DNA of 64,000 nt from Polynucleobacter sp. MG-Unter2-18 (GTDB taxonomy: Bacteria; Pseudomonadota; Gammaproteobacteria; Burkholderiales; Burkholderiaceae): contig NZ_CP061302.1 in assembly GCF_018687675.1 (NCBI RefSeq), positions 1,066,192 through 1,130,191 of the forward strand. Direction: 5' to 3'. The translations under genes and the position numbers were made by a program. Below the pieces are notes generated by a model that searched no databases, was not told where the DNA came from, and was given only the letters and a program-made list of their open reading frames with translations. Positions 27,205-36,248 of this stretch are shown here, in pieces (positions within the stretch are counted from its first letter, which is position 1; each line of letters opens with the position of its first letter).

Positions 27205-28044
27205 GTGCAAAAAATAAAATATTTTTTATTTACTCTTTGTTGCAGCCTGTCCTTAACTACGATGGCCGATCAATCGAGCGTCAAAGTTAATGACTCATAT
27301 GCACCAAGCCTCGGTCAACCTGGGAAAGATGTTATTTGGCTCCCAACGGGTACTGAGCTTGTGAGTTTGATGCTCAAAACGGCGAATGTCACCAATAAAG
27401 ATTTAGTTTACGACTTGGGTGCTGGCGATGGCAAGATTGCGATCGCAGCTGCGAAAGAGTTTGGGGCAAAAGCAGTTGGTATTGAATTCAATCCAAACAT
27501 GGCTGCATTTGCACAAAAAAATGCTAATCAATCTGGCGTGGGGCAGTTGGTCACAATCATCAATGGCGACATTTTTGTCGAGGACTTCAGTCAAGCTACT
27601 GTAGTCACCCTGTATTTATTGCCCGATCTCAATATGCAGTTACGACCTACTATTCTCAAGATGAAGCCCGGTACGCGCATCGTCTCTCATGCTTTTACTA
27701 TGGGAGACTGGGAAGCCGATAAGGTAATGGAGCTAGAGGACAAAGCTTACTATTGGGTAGTTCCAGCCGATGTCATAGGTGAATGGTCATTGGAAGGTCT
27801 TGAAATCAAAAATGTCACCCTAACCCTTGCTCAACGATTTCAGAAAGTTGGCGGGAATATTAAAATTGGTAATCAGTCTCAGCCAATCCTGGATTCTCGC
27901 CTAGAGGGCAAGCAACTTAGCTTTGCATATATTGATCTGAACAAAAATTACATAACCGTTAAGGGTGATATCAATGGCTCGGAGTTCAAAGGCGAGTACC
28001 AAAATATCTTCTCTCAAGGCCCTGTTTCAGGTAAGCGTCGCTAA
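27205..28044 (+). CDS. Class I SAM-dependent methyltransferase with apparent signal peptide
   Basis: A 279-residue protein with a Rossmann methyltransferase core: motif I VYDLGAGDGKIAIAAAKEFG, acidic strand end GIEFNPNMAA, and motif IV-V region INGDIFVEDFSQATVVTLYLLP. A beta-rich tail of about 75 residues follows. I prefer the GTG at 27205, which gives a signal-peptide-like N-terminus (MQKIKYFLFTLCCSLSL, then TTMA); ATGs at 27139 and 27163 would add 22 or 14 residues in front. Export of a SAM-using enzyme is odd, since SAM is cytosolic, so the hydrophobic segment may be an anchor. Substrate unknown. The APC permease starts nine bases later. Confidence 0.78.
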   Translation: MQKIKYFLFTLCCSLSLTTMADQSSVKVNDSYAPSLGQPGKDVIWLPTGTELVSLMLKTANVTNKDLVYDLGAGDGKIAIAAAKEFGAKAVGIEFNPNMAAFAQKNANQSGVGQLVTIINGDIFVEDFSQATVVTLYLLPDLNMQLRPTILKMKPGTRIVSHAFTMGDWEADKVMELEDKAYYWVVPADVIGEWSLEGLEIKNVTLTLAQRFQKVGGNIKIGNQSQPILDSRLEGKQLSFAYIDLNKNYITVKGDINGSEFKGEYQNIFSQGPVSGKRR

Positions 28045-28053
28045 TACTTTAGT

Positions 28054-29397
28054 ATGACAAAAGGTGTTGCTCCACAGCAATTATTAAGTCCAACTGGGGC
28101 AATCGCGATCATTGTTGGGATTGTGATCGGTGCTGGCATTTTTAAAACACCATCTATGGTGGCCGGTATTACAGGCGATGTTGGTTGGGCACTCTCAATC
28201 TGGATTGCAGGCTCTTTGATCTCCATCATGGGGGCACTTTGTTATGCAGAATTAGCTACTGCCTTCCCTCATGCCGGTGGTGACTATCATTTCCTAACAC
28301 GCGCTTACGGCAAGAATGTTTCATTCTTATATGGCTGGGCAAAAGCGATGGTCATCAATACAGGTTCAATAGCTTTATTGGCATTTGTATTCGGTGATTA
28401 CATGACCAAGGTTTTACCAATCGGAGCCAACTCGACTATGTATTGGGCTGCACTGATCGTAATTGCGCTTACCCTGATCAATCTTATTGGCATCCACACT
28501 TCGGCAGGAATACAAAGCTTCTTAACGATTTTGGAAGTATGTGGTCTTTTGGCAATCATCGTCGCAGGTTTCGGAATTTTTGCCGCTCCCTTACCTATAG
28601 TCGAAAACCCTCCTTTATTTTCTAGTAACCCTCAACTGGGTATGCTGGGATTGGGAATGGTATTTGTTTTATTAACCTTTGGGGGCTGGAATGAGTCTGC
28701 CTATATTTCTGCAGAACTTAAAGGTACTAGTAAGACTGTCGTGACAGTGATTGTGGCTAGTCTTGCAATCATTACCGTGATTTATTTATTAGTGAATCTA
28801 GCATTGATTAATGGTCTTGGCTTAAAAGTATTGGCCAGCAGTAAAGCAGCGCCTGCTGATTTATTGGGCCTTGCATTTGGTCCATTGGGTGAAAATTTAC
28901 TGGCCCTCTTTGTGGCAATTGCCGCCCTTACCAGTATTAATGCCACCATGATTGTGGGAGCTAGAGCAAATTACGCTATGGGCGAGGACTGGCAAGGTTT
29001 AAGAAAAATGAGTCGATGGGAATCATCTCGTGGATCGCCAAGCATTGCGTATTTAGTACAAGGGTTGGTTAGCCTTGCTTTGGTGGGTTTTGGAGCCCTA
29101 CAAAGTGATGGCTTTGAGGCGATGGTGGAGTTCACAGCACCTGTTTTTTGGATCTTCTTATTCTTGGTTGGGCTTGGCTTATTTATCTTGCGCTTTAAAG
29201 ATCCTTCAGTGCGTCCATTCAAGGTGCCACTTTATCCAATCACCCCACTGATCTTCTGTGCCTCTTGTGGATATCTTGCTTATTCAAGCATCATGTATGC
29301 GCATAGCAAAGGAGCTGTTGCGATTTCTGCATACGTGATGATGGCTGGCTTAGTGGCGCTGATGTATTTGAGATTGAAAAAGTCTCCCAATAATTAG
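28054..29397 (+). CDS. APC family amino acid permease
   Basis: A 447-residue inner-membrane transporter with about twelve helices. The first helix has IVGIVIGAGIFKTPSMVAG, the APC substrate-backbone loop (GxGIF), followed by GALCYAELATAFPHAGGDYHFL; LTFGGWNESAYISAELK marks helix 6. These are the family's core motifs. The substrate, most likely an amino acid or amine, cannot be set from sequence. It probably shares a transcript with the methyltransferase. Confidence 0.9.
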   Translation: MTKGVAPQQLLSPTGAIAIIVGIVIGAGIFKTPSMVAGITGDVGWALSIWIAGSLISIMGALCYAELATAFPHAGGDYHFLTRAYGKNVSFLYGWAKAMVINTGSIALLAFVFGDYMTKVLPIGANSTMYWAALIVIALTLINLIGIHTSAGIQSFLTILEVCGLLAIIVAGFGIFAAPLPIVENPPLFSSNPQLGMLGLGMVFVLLTFGGWNESAYISAELKGTSKTVVTVIVASLAIITVIYLLVNLALINGLGLKVLASSKAAPADLLGLAFGPLGENLLALFVAIAALTSINATMIVGARANYAMGEDWQGLRKMSRWESSRGSPSIAYLVQGLVSLALVGFGALQSDGFEAMVEFTAPVFWIFLFLVGLGLFILRFKDPSVRPFKVPLYPITPLIFCASCGYLAYSSIMYAHSKGAVAISAYVMMAGLVALMYLRLKKSPNN

Positions 29398-29438
29398 ATC
29401 GCTAAATTGGCCGGCCCAATATCATTGCACTGTGTGAG

Positions 29439-30287
29439 TTAAGCCTTTTTGATTTCTGCGATGACTGGGGCGTGATCTGAAGGCTGTTCCCAGGTGCGCG
29501 GCTCTTTATCGATTATGCTGGAGTTGCACTTTTCTTTAAGCGCATCACTGAGAAGAATGTGGTCGATGCGCATACCGGCGTTTCTGCGAAAGCCCATCAT
29601 GCGGTAATCCCACCAGCTAAAGGATTTGGGCGCTTGCTCAAACATTCGGAAAGAGTCTGTTAAGCCCAATTCCAGCAACTGCTGAAAGGCTTTGCGTTCT
29701 TCTGGAGAAACTAGATTTTGCCCAATCCATTTTGAGGGATCATGCACATCAATATCACTTGGTGCGATATTGAAATCACCCAAAAGAGCTAAGCGGCTAT
29801 TCTGAGTTAACTCTTCTCTTAACCAATTTTCCAACGCTTTGAGCCAGCCTAGTTTGTAAACAAACTTGTCACTATCGGGCGACTGCCCATTAGGAAAGTA
29901 TGCTGATACTAGACGAATAGGTTGCATTCCCTTAAAGCACACCGTGGCAGCTAAGATGCGTTGTTGCTCATCTACATTTTCTGGAATATTTCTGACTGGC
30001 TTTAGAAAAGTAGTGTCATGATCGGTAGCAATAGGCGCTAATGCAGCTTTGCGAACAATAATAGCCACACCGTTATAAGTTTTTTGCCCAGCAGCAATGC
30101 TGATATATCCCGCCTCTTCAAGCTCTTGATGCGGATACTTATCATCAGTCAGCTTAAGCTCCTGAAGACAGAGTGCATCAATAGGTGTTTTTGCCCGCTC
30201 ATGATCTTGTAACCACTTGAGTACTTGGGGCAAGCGCACCTTCAGGGAGTTCACATTCCAGGCGGCAATTCTGATTGAATCAGTCAT
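29439..30287 (-). CDS. xthA: Exodeoxyribonuclease III (AP endonuclease)
   Basis: A 282-residue Mg-dependent nuclease of base excision repair. Active-site segments in order: AAWNVNSLKVRL (Asn), LCLQELKL (metal-binding Glu), YFPNGQSPDSDKF (Tyr region), LLGDFNIAPSDIDVHDP (Asp-Asn), RIDHILLS and the terminal SDHAPVIAEI (Asp-His). All catalytic residues are present. The stop-start overlap with ntrC is eight bases, so xthA is the last gene of the ntrB-ntrC-xthA unit. Confidence 0.95.
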   Translation of the reverse strand: MTDSIRIAAWNVNSLKVRLPQVLKWLQDHERAKTPIDALCLQELKLTDDKYPHQELEEAGYISIAAGQKTYNGVAIIVRKAALAPIATDHDTTFLKPVRNIPENVDEQQRILAATVCFKGMQPIRLVSAYFPNGQSPDSDKFVYKLGWLKALENWLREELTQNSRLALLGDFNIAPSDIDVHDPSKWIGQNLVSPEERKAFQQLLELGLTDSFRMFEQAPKSFSWWDYRMMGFRRNAGMRIDHILLSDALKEKCNSSIIDKEPRTWEQPSDHAPVIAEIKKA

Positions 30288-31731
30288 TAATTCCTAGCTC
30301 CTGCAACTTCCGAGTAATGGTATTGCGGCCGATACCCAATCTTTGAGCCGCTTCTACACGCCTACCGCGCGTAACCTCTAGAGCAGCTTGTAGCACTGCC
30401 TTTTCAAATTTAGAGCACAGCACGTCATATACTCCCGGATCTCCATCCTGCAACATTTTGACTGCAAGGCGACCTAAGCCGCTCTCCCAATCGACAGAGT
30501 TAGCTTTAACAGCAAGCTGCACATGAGAACTAGACTCGCCCTGTAACAGTACCGGTTGCTCACCGGCTTCCGCCAAAATATCAGCAGGTAAGTCGCTTAC
30601 TCCAATAACATTAGACGGCGTCATTACTGTCAACCAGTGACAGAGATTTTCCAATTGACGCACATTGCCAGGAAATGGCATGACACTAATTTCTTTTAAA
30701 ACGTCATCCGAAAGATTTTTAGCTTCAACACCCAAGGACTTTGCACAGGACAGCATGAAATGCCGTGCCAAAACGGGAATATCTTCTGCACGCTCGCGCA
30801 ATGCTGGCATGCGCAGGCGAATGACATTTAGGCGGTGCAATAAATCTTCCCGGAAGGCGCCTGCAGCCACTCGAGCTTCTAAGTTTTGGTGGGTCGATGC
30901 AATGATGCGTACATTGGCTTTAATCGGATCTTGACCGCCAACACGGTAAAAATGACCATCGGTTAGAGCGCGTAATAAACGTGTTTGTAGGTCGAATGGA
31001 ATTTCACCAATCTCATCCAAGAATAAGGTACCGCCATCAGCCTGTTCAAAGCGCCCACGGCGTAAAGTCAAGGCCCCAGGGAAAGCACCGCGCTCGTGGC
31101 CAAACAACTCTGACTCCAATAAGTCCTTGGGAACCGCTGCGGTACTAAAGGCAACAAAGGGGCCTTTCGCGCGGGGACTATGCTTGTGCAATGCTTGCGC
31201 AACCAATTCTTTACCAGTACCAGACTCGCCGGTAATTAATACCGTTGAATGGGACTGAGCTAAACGTCCGATCGCTCTAAAGACCTCTTGCACTGCCGGA
31301 GCTTGGCCAATAATTTCTGTGGTGTCTTGCCTCCAACCATTCATCTCTTTATTACCAGATTGATTGCGCTCACTCTGCTCCATGGCGCGACGAATCAACT
31401 CAACCGCTTTATCGATATCAAATGGCTTAGTAAGGTATTCAAATGCGCCACCTTGAAAAGACGATACCGCTGAGTCTAAGTCAGAATAAGCAGTCATGAT
31501 GATGACAGGAAGTAGTGGATGGGTTTCCTTTACATTTTGTAAAAGGTCCAAACCATTGCCCCGTGGCATACGAATATCTGAAATCAATATCTGTGGCGTA
31601 TCTTTCTCCAATGCATCAAGCACATCATTGGGATTAGAAAAACTCTTGTGAGGAATATTCTCACGAGCAAGCGCCTTTTCCAGGACCCAACGAATAGATT
31701 GATCATCATCCACGATCCAAACGGGTTTCAT
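30280..31731 (-). CDS. ntrC: Nitrogen regulation response regulator NtrC, with altered GAFTGA loop
   Basis: A 483-residue sigma54-dependent activator. The receiver domain has D52 in ISDIRMPRGNG; the AAA+ domain has Walker A GESGTGKE (168-175) and Walker B GGTLFLDE (233-240); the C-terminal Fis-type helix-turn-helix has EAAQRLGIGRNTITRKLQEL. The loop that normally reads GAFTGA and contacts sigma54 reads GAFPGA at 215-220, with P218 in place of the usual Thr (codon CCT, 31078-31080). Everything else matches NtrC, so this is not a frameshift. It overlaps ntrB by four bases and xthA by eight. Confidence 0.95.
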   Translation of the reverse strand: MKPVWIVDDDQSIRWVLEKALARENIPHKSFSNPNDVLDALEKDTPQILISDIRMPRGNGLDLLQNVKETHPLLPVIIMTAYSDLDSAVSSFQGGAFEYLTKPFDIDKAVELIRRAMEQSERNQSGNKEMNGWRQDTTEIIGQAPAVQEVFRAIGRLAQSHSTVLITGESGTGKELVAQALHKHSPRAKGPFVAFSTAAVPKDLLESELFGHERGAFPGALTLRRGRFEQADGGTLFLDEIGEIPFDLQTRLLRALTDGHFYRVGGQDPIKANVRIIASTHQNLEARVAAGAFREDLLHRLNVIRLRMPALRERAEDIPVLARHFMLSCAKSLGVEAKNLSDDVLKEISVMPFPGNVRQLENLCHWLTVMTPSNVIGVSDLPADILAEAGEQPVLLQGESSSHVQLAVKANSVDWESGLGRLAVKMLQDGDPGVYDVLCSKFEKAVLQAALEVTRGRRVEAAQRLGIGRNTITRKLQELGIND

Positions 31732-32864
31732 ATTACTTTCTCCTGCCTACGGTAAGGAATTTGAATTTGGAAATCAGTCCGCCCAGGACGGCTGTCACAG
31801 GCGATAAATCCTTGATGTTGCTGCACAAAAGTTTGAGCTAGGGTGAGACCAAGACCACTGCCTCCATCCCTACCAGATACCAATGGAAAGAAAATGCGCT
31901 CGCGAATATCTTCTGGGATACCAGGTCCGTTATCAATCACATGTAAATCCATCGCCATCTTGTAGCGTTGCTTAGAAATGGTTACCGAGCGAGCTACTCT
32001 GGTCTTCAATTCAATTTGAGCTGTGCCTTGAGCAATCTCTTCAGTAAGCGCTTGGGCTGCATTGTGGGCAATATTTAATACAGCCTGTATCAACTGCTCA
32101 CGATCACCTAAAACCTCAGGAAGACTAGTGTCGTAGTTACGAATGATTCGGAGTCCTTTTGGAAACTCAGCCAATACAAGACTGCGAACTCGCTCTAGAG
32201 CCTCGTGAACATTAAATGACTCCATAGCATGGGCCTTACGATGCGGCGCCAATAGTCGATCAACTAGATTCTGTAGACGATCCGATTCTTTAATGATGAC
32301 TTGGGTATATTCACGCAAGCCCTTTTCTGGAAGCTCGAACTCGAGCAATTGAGCGGCGCCACGAATGCCGCCCAAAGGATTTTTAATTTCATGCGCTAAG
32401 TTACGCATTAACTGTTTATTTGCTTCAACTTGCTGCGTTACTCGCTCATCACGCTCACTACGTAACTGCTGATCGATTGGAAACCACTCCATCATGATGA
32501 GGCTTGGATCTTCAAGGCTCGCTACCACCACATGAGCAGGAATAGATTCTTGATGAATGCTACCGGGCAATGAATGCAACATCATTTCCTGTCGTTTTGC
32601 GGAAAAGTGCCCTGCCTTGACCTCTTCAATCATATGATTAAGAGAGTCATTTGACCCGAATAAGTCGCGGACAGATTGACCCTCAAGTGATTTACGAGAA
32701 AGATCTAGCGCAGACTCTGCCGCAGGATTCACATAAACCAATTGTTGGTTGTCCGCCTCAAATACCACGATGGCATTGGGCATCTGATCAAGCAATGTCG
32801 GAAAAAAAGGAGCAGCCGAAGCTGCCCCTTTGAACGAATTGCGCAACAGACCTGCGCTCAACAT
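31728..32864 (-). CDS. ntrB: Nitrogen regulation sensor kinase NtrB
   Basis: A 378-residue cytosolic kinase/phosphatase controlling NtrC in response to PII. A PAS domain occupies about 25-130 ([22 protein letters not shown]), the H-box holds H158 in [22 protein letters not shown], the N box is [12 protein letters not shown], and the ATP lid reads [25 protein letters not shown] followed by [16 protein letters not shown]. There are no membrane helices, as usual for NtrB. Four-base overlap with ntrC; glnA lies 11 bases upstream on the same strand, giving the order glnA-ntrB-ntrC. Confidence 0.95.
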   Translation of the reverse strand: MLSAGLLRNSFKGAASAAPFFPTLLDQMPNAIVVFEADNQQLVYVNPAAESALDLSRKSLEGQSVRDLFGSNDSLNHMIEEVKAGHFSAKRQEMMLHSLPGSIHQESIPAHVVVASLEDPSLIMMEWFPIDQQLRSERDERVTQQVEANKQLMRNLAHEIKNPLGGIRGAAQLLEFELPEKGLREYTQVIIKESDRLQNLVDRLLAPHRKAHAMESFNVHEALERVRSLVLAEFPKGLRIIRNYDTSLPEVLGDREQLIQAVLNIAHNAAQALTEEIAQGTAQIELKTRVARSVTISKQRYKMAMDLHVIDNGPGIPEDIRERIFFPLVSGRDGGSGLGLTLAQTFVQQHQGFIACDSRPGRTDFQIQIPYRRQEKVI

Positions 32865-32875
32865 TTCTCCTTCGC

Positions 32876-34291
32876 TTACAGGGAGTAGTACATATCGAAT
32901 TCGATTGGATGAGTCGTCATACGGAAACGTGTGACATCTTCCATCTTCAAAGCGATATAGGCGTCGATCATAGAGTCTGTAAAGACACCACCACGAGTTA
33001 AGAACTCACGGTCTTTGTTCAAAGCTTCTAATGCCTCTTCCAAGCTTGCACAAACGGTTGGGATCTTTGCATCTTCTTCTGGTGGCAAGTCATACAAGTT
33101 CTTGTCAGCAGCTTCACCTGGATGAATCTTGTTCTGAACACCATCTAAACCTGCCATCATCAATGCTGAGAAGCAGAGGTATGGGTTAGCCAGTGGATCA
33201 GGGAAACGAGTTTCGATACGACGACCCTTAGGGCTTGAAACGTGTGGAATACGAATCGAAGCAGAACGGTTACGTGCAGAGTAAGCCAACTTCACTGGAG
33301 CCTCAAAGCCTGGAACTAAACGCTTGTATGAGTTTGTACCTGGGTTGGTGATCGCATTCAATGCCTTAGCGTGCTTAATAATGCCGCCGATGTAGAACAA
33401 TGCGAACTCTGACAAACCTGCATAGCCGTTACCAGCAAATAAGTTCTCGCCGTTCTTCCAAATGGATTGGTGAACGTGCATACCAGAACCGTTGTCGCCA
33501 ACGATAGGTTTAGGCATAAATGTGGCTGTCTTACCGTATGCATGAGCAACGTTTTGAATGACATACTTCTGCCAGATAGTCCAGTCAGCGCGCTCAACTA
33601 ATGTGCTGAACTTGGTACCTAATTCGTTTTGACCTTGGCCAGCAACTTCATGGTGATGCACTTCAACAGGGATACCCAAAGACTCAAGGATCAAACACAT
33701 TTCAGAACGCATGTCATGGAATGTATCTACTGGAGCAACTGGGAAGTAACCACCCTTTTTACCTGGACGATGTCCAGTATTGCCACCTTCGATTTCGGCA
33801 CCTGAAGACCATGGAGCCTCTTCAGAATCCACCTTCACGAAACAACCCTGCATGTCAGCACCCCAACGGACGCCGTCAAAAATAAAAAATTCTGGCTCTG
33901 GACCAAAGTACGCTGTATCACCCAAACCGGTGCTCTTCAAATAGGACTCAGCACGCTTAGCGATCGAACGTGGATCACGGTCGTAACCTTTGCCATCTGA
34001 AGGCTCTATCACATCGCATGTGATCACCAATGTTGGCTCTTCATAGAATGGGTCGATATAGCAAGCTGTTGGATCTGGCATCAACAACATATCAGATGCT
34101 TCAATACCTTTCCAACCAGCAATAGATGAACCGTCAAACGCGTGACCGCTCTCAAATTTGTCTTCGTCAAAATGGGAAATGGGTACTGTTGTGTGCTGCT
34201 CTTTACCCTTTGTATCTACAAAGCGGAAATCAACGAAAGTACATTCTTTCTCTTTAACCAACTTCATCACATCAGCGACGGTCTTCGTCAT
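32876..34291 (-). CDS. glnA: Glutamine synthetase, type I
   Basis: A 471-residue enzyme making glutamine from glutamate, ammonia and ATP as a dodecamer. I chose the ATG at 34291 ([16 protein letters not shown]) with GGAG seven bases upstream; the frame is open to 34363. Motifs: [42 protein letters not shown], the [18 protein letters not shown] loop with active-site residues, and NRSASIRIP. The adenylylation Tyr is near 400 in NLYDLPPEE, so regulation by GlnE is expected. The upstream region has a sigma54-like promoter and two NtrC-type boxes. Confidence 0.97.
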   Translation of the reverse strand: MTKTVADVMKLVKEKECTFVDFRFVDTKGKEQHTTVPISHFDEDKFESGHAFDGSSIAGWKGIEASDMLLMPDPTACYIDPFYEEPTLVITCDVIEPSDGKGYDRDPRSIAKRAESYLKSTGLGDTAYFGPEPEFFIFDGVRWGADMQGCFVKVDSEEAPWSSGAEIEGGNTGHRPGKKGGYFPVAPVDTFHDMRSEMCLILESLGIPVEVHHHEVAGQGQNELGTKFSTLVERADWTIWQKYVIQNVAHAYGKTATFMPKPIVGDNGSGMHVHQSIWKNGENLFAGNGYAGLSEFALFYIGGIIKHAKALNAITNPGTNSYKRLVPGFEAPVKLAYSARNRSASIRIPHVSSPKGRRIETRFPDPLANPYLCFSALMMAGLDGVQNKIHPGEAADKNLYDLPPEEDAKIPTVCASLEEALEALNKDREFLTRGGVFTDSMIDAYIALKMEDVTRFRMTTHPIEFDMYYSL

Positions 34292-34356
34292 GCAAATCTC
34301 CTCTATTAACTGAATTCGGAACACAAACTTAAGGTGTACACCCTTGTTTATTCCAG

Positions 34357-34370
34357 GCATCAAATATGCC
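34357..34370 (-). promoter_or_regulatory. Putative sigma54 (-24/-12) promoter of glnA
   Basis: On the minus strand GGCA (first G at 34370) and TGC (ending at 34357) have GG and GC exactly 12 bases apart, as in the consensus TGGCAC-N5-TTGC. The -26 base is G instead of T. Predicted start near 34345, 54 bases ahead of the glnA ATG. The placement under two NtrC boxes strengthens the call. Confidence 0.5.
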
Positions 34371-34420
34371 CTTGGGATGCATCTAATTTACTGAAGCAAA
34401 CAAACGGGAATAATCATTAT

Positions 34421-34436
34421 TGCACTAATTAAGTGC
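34421..34436. promoter_or_regulatory. NtrC-binding box, proximal
   Basis: TGCACTAATTAAGTGC is a near-perfect dyad (GCACT-N4-5-AGTGC) matching the NtrC consensus TGCAC(C/T)-N-GGTGCA. It is centred about 84 bases upstream of the predicted glnA start of transcription and 52 bases from the second box. Confidence 0.6.
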
Positions 34437-34472
34437 TGAAATACCCCTTAAAACCCTAAAAATTACAATATT

Positions 34473-34488
34473 TGCACCAAATTAGTGC
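34473..34488. promoter_or_regulatory. NtrC-binding box, distal
   Basis: TGCACCAAATTAGTGC resembles the strong NtrC site of E. coli glnA (TGCACCAACATGGTGC). It lies directly beside the stop codon of the CinA-like gene, about 136 bases upstream of the predicted start. The 52-base spacing to the proximal box is five helical turns, so bound dimers would face the same side. Confidence 0.6.
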
Positions 34489-35352
34489 TCAGTCAGATTT
34501 TGAAATATCGTGAATGGCATAACCCAAAGCCTCGGTGCCTGTGCGCAAAGCAATCCAAGCGCTTTCTAGGAGAATAGCGTTTCCCTTGATACCCAATTCA
34601 ATATGGCGCTCAGCGTAAACACCCCCTCTAGATGAGTCGCCAACCGACGGAAGACTAAAGACCTTTACCCCCGGAAAAGAGGCCTCAATGCGCTCCATTA
34701 AGGGCGTTAAGACCGATTCAATCCCTTTTGGAACAATAAAACTTTGCTCTGCCCAGTTTTCACGATGAAATAAATTCTGATAATAGGTATCCAAGCACCA
34801 AGCCATCATGGGGGCAGCCATGACCGGAAAGCCAGGAACAAAATAGTGCTCACGAATCGAAAAACCAGGAATTTGGTTATAGGGATTGGGGATGATGTCG
34901 CTACCAATTGGAAACTCACCCATCTTGAAACGATGCTGGTTTTCAGCGGTATTCAGATCAGCCTTCATCGGATCACCCTCTGCCATGATCTGAATACGGC
35001 TTGCAATAAGCTCTTGTGCAGTCGGATGCAGTTTTGTTTTTGTGCCCAAGGCTAAAGCGGCGCATTGTCTCGTGTGGTCATCGGGCGTGGCTCCAATGCC
35101 GCCAGTACTAAAAACTACATCACCACTAGTGAAGCTGTCTTTCAGGGTAGCGGTAATTTGCTCTGGATCATCAGCAACATATTTAGCCCACGATAAGCTG
35201 AGGCCGCGCTCATTTAAAAGCTCGATCAATTTACCTAAATGCTTATCTTGACGACGACCAGACAAAATTTCATCGCCAATCACAATTAAACCGAAACGAC
35301 GAGCGTTCACATCAGAGCCCTCGACACTCAGCTTTTTTATGACCTCAACCAT
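34489..35352 (-). CDS. CinA-like competence/molybdopterin-binding domain protein
   Basis: A 287-residue protein with a MoaB/MogA-type molybdopterin-binding fold: FGLIVIGDEILSGRRQDKH at the start, then VVFSTGGIGATPDDHTRQ, the family core (GGiGaTpDD). It matches the N-terminal half of CinA and the stand-alone form common in Burkholderiales, which lacks the deamidase domain. The physiological substrate is not established for this stand-alone type. I chose the ATG at 35352, overlapping the upstream stop by eight bases; a start at 35379 is possible. Confidence 0.82.
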   Translation of the reverse strand: MVEVIKKLSVEGSDVNARRFGLIVIGDEILSGRRQDKHLGKLIELLNERGLSLSWAKYVADDPEQITATLKDSFTSGDVVFSTGGIGATPDDHTRQCAALALGTKTKLHPTAQELIASRIQIMAEGDPMKADLNTAENQHRFKMGEFPIGSDIIPNPYNQIPGFSIREHYFVPGFPVMAAPMMAWCLDTYYQNLFHRENWAEQSFIVPKGIESVLTPLMERIEASFPGVKVFSLPSVGDSSRGGVYAERHIELGIKGNAILLESAWIALRTGTEALGYAIHDISKSD

Positions 35353-36214
35353 GGTTCGGTAACTCCGTATCAACAACACGCGCTTCTATATTTAAGGATT
35401 GATCTAACTCATTACTGCGCAATTCTTTTAAGGCCTCAAGCAAATAATGTGTAAACCAGAGCGCAGCAAAGACAAAGATTAAAGAATAGACCCAGAGAGC
35501 AACAAAGCTGACAATGGGAAATAAGACTAAAGCTAAAGCTGAGGTTGCCCAGAAAAAAGTGGGTACCGCTCCTAGCATCCCAGAAATAATTCCCATAGTT
35601 AATAGTGGCCAACGATGTTTATGTAAAAGGGTGTCCCGCTCCTCTGTGGAAGCATGTAAAGCCAACACATCGTAAGACATTAAACGCATAGTCAACCAAC
35701 CCCAAAGTAGTGGGGGTAAAACAGCGACTAGTGGAGGCATCCACCACACTGGCAAAGTGAGCATCGCTAAGGCTAAGCAGATCAAAGTAGACCAAAGCGT
35801 ATAGACAAAACTGCCAAATACACTACCGCCCTTTTTCTTCGCAATATCCTTATAGGCATATTGCCGCGTGACTACCTTGACGATAGTAGGTACAGTTGTT
35901 ACAGCGATGAATACCAATAAACTAATTGAAATTAAGGGGATCAGTAGCATTACAAAGAAGAGCGGTGCTATCCAGGCACGAGCACTCTCGAAACCGGCCC
36001 AAATTAAACCATCAGCAATCCAGCTAGTGAAAATAGAGGCAGTCAGGAAAGTACTCAGTATCTCCAGTGCTGGCGTCCAAGTTAGCCAAATTAAGGTGCC
36101 CCATAAGACCGAGACAATCAAAAATGGTCGCAGGCTCAACCACAGCATTTTGGGATGCATTGCGCCAACCAAAGCTAAGCCAAAAGACTTAAAAACTTGC
36201 TGCATGCTATCCAT
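35345..36214 (-). CDS. EI24 domain-containing (CysZ-like) membrane protein
   Basis: A 289-residue inner-membrane protein with about six hydrophobic helices (near residues 30-47, 55-75, 80-105, 140-165, 170-185, 205-245). The N-terminal segment SFGLALVGAMHPKMLWLSLRP and the LPPLLWGWLTMRLMSYDVLA block are typical of the EI24/CysZ family found in betaproteobacteria. CysZ imports sulfate; no sulfur gene is nearby, so the substrate remains unknown. Followed directly and with overlap by the CinA-like gene. Confidence 0.78.
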   Translation of the reverse strand: MDSMQQVFKSFGLALVGAMHPKMLWLSLRPFLIVSVLWGTLIWLTWTPALEILSTFLTASIFTSWIADGLIWAGFESARAWIAPLFFVMLLIPLISISLLVFIAVTTVPTIVKVVTRQYAYKDIAKKKGGSVFGSFVYTLWSTLICLALAMLTLPVWWMPPLVAVLPPLLWGWLTMRLMSYDVLALHASTEERDTLLHKHRWPLLTMGIISGMLGAVPTFFWATSALALVLFPIVSFVALWVYSLIFVFAALWFTHYLLEALKELRSNELDQSLNIEARVVDTELPNHG

Positions 36215-36248
36215 AGATTTCCATTACTACCGTGTGAACCACTAACGA

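Noticed and set aside
35868..36245. A 125-codon plus-strand ORF
   Set aside because: It is antisense to the EI24 gene, has no recognisable motifs and follows from the codon use of that gene.
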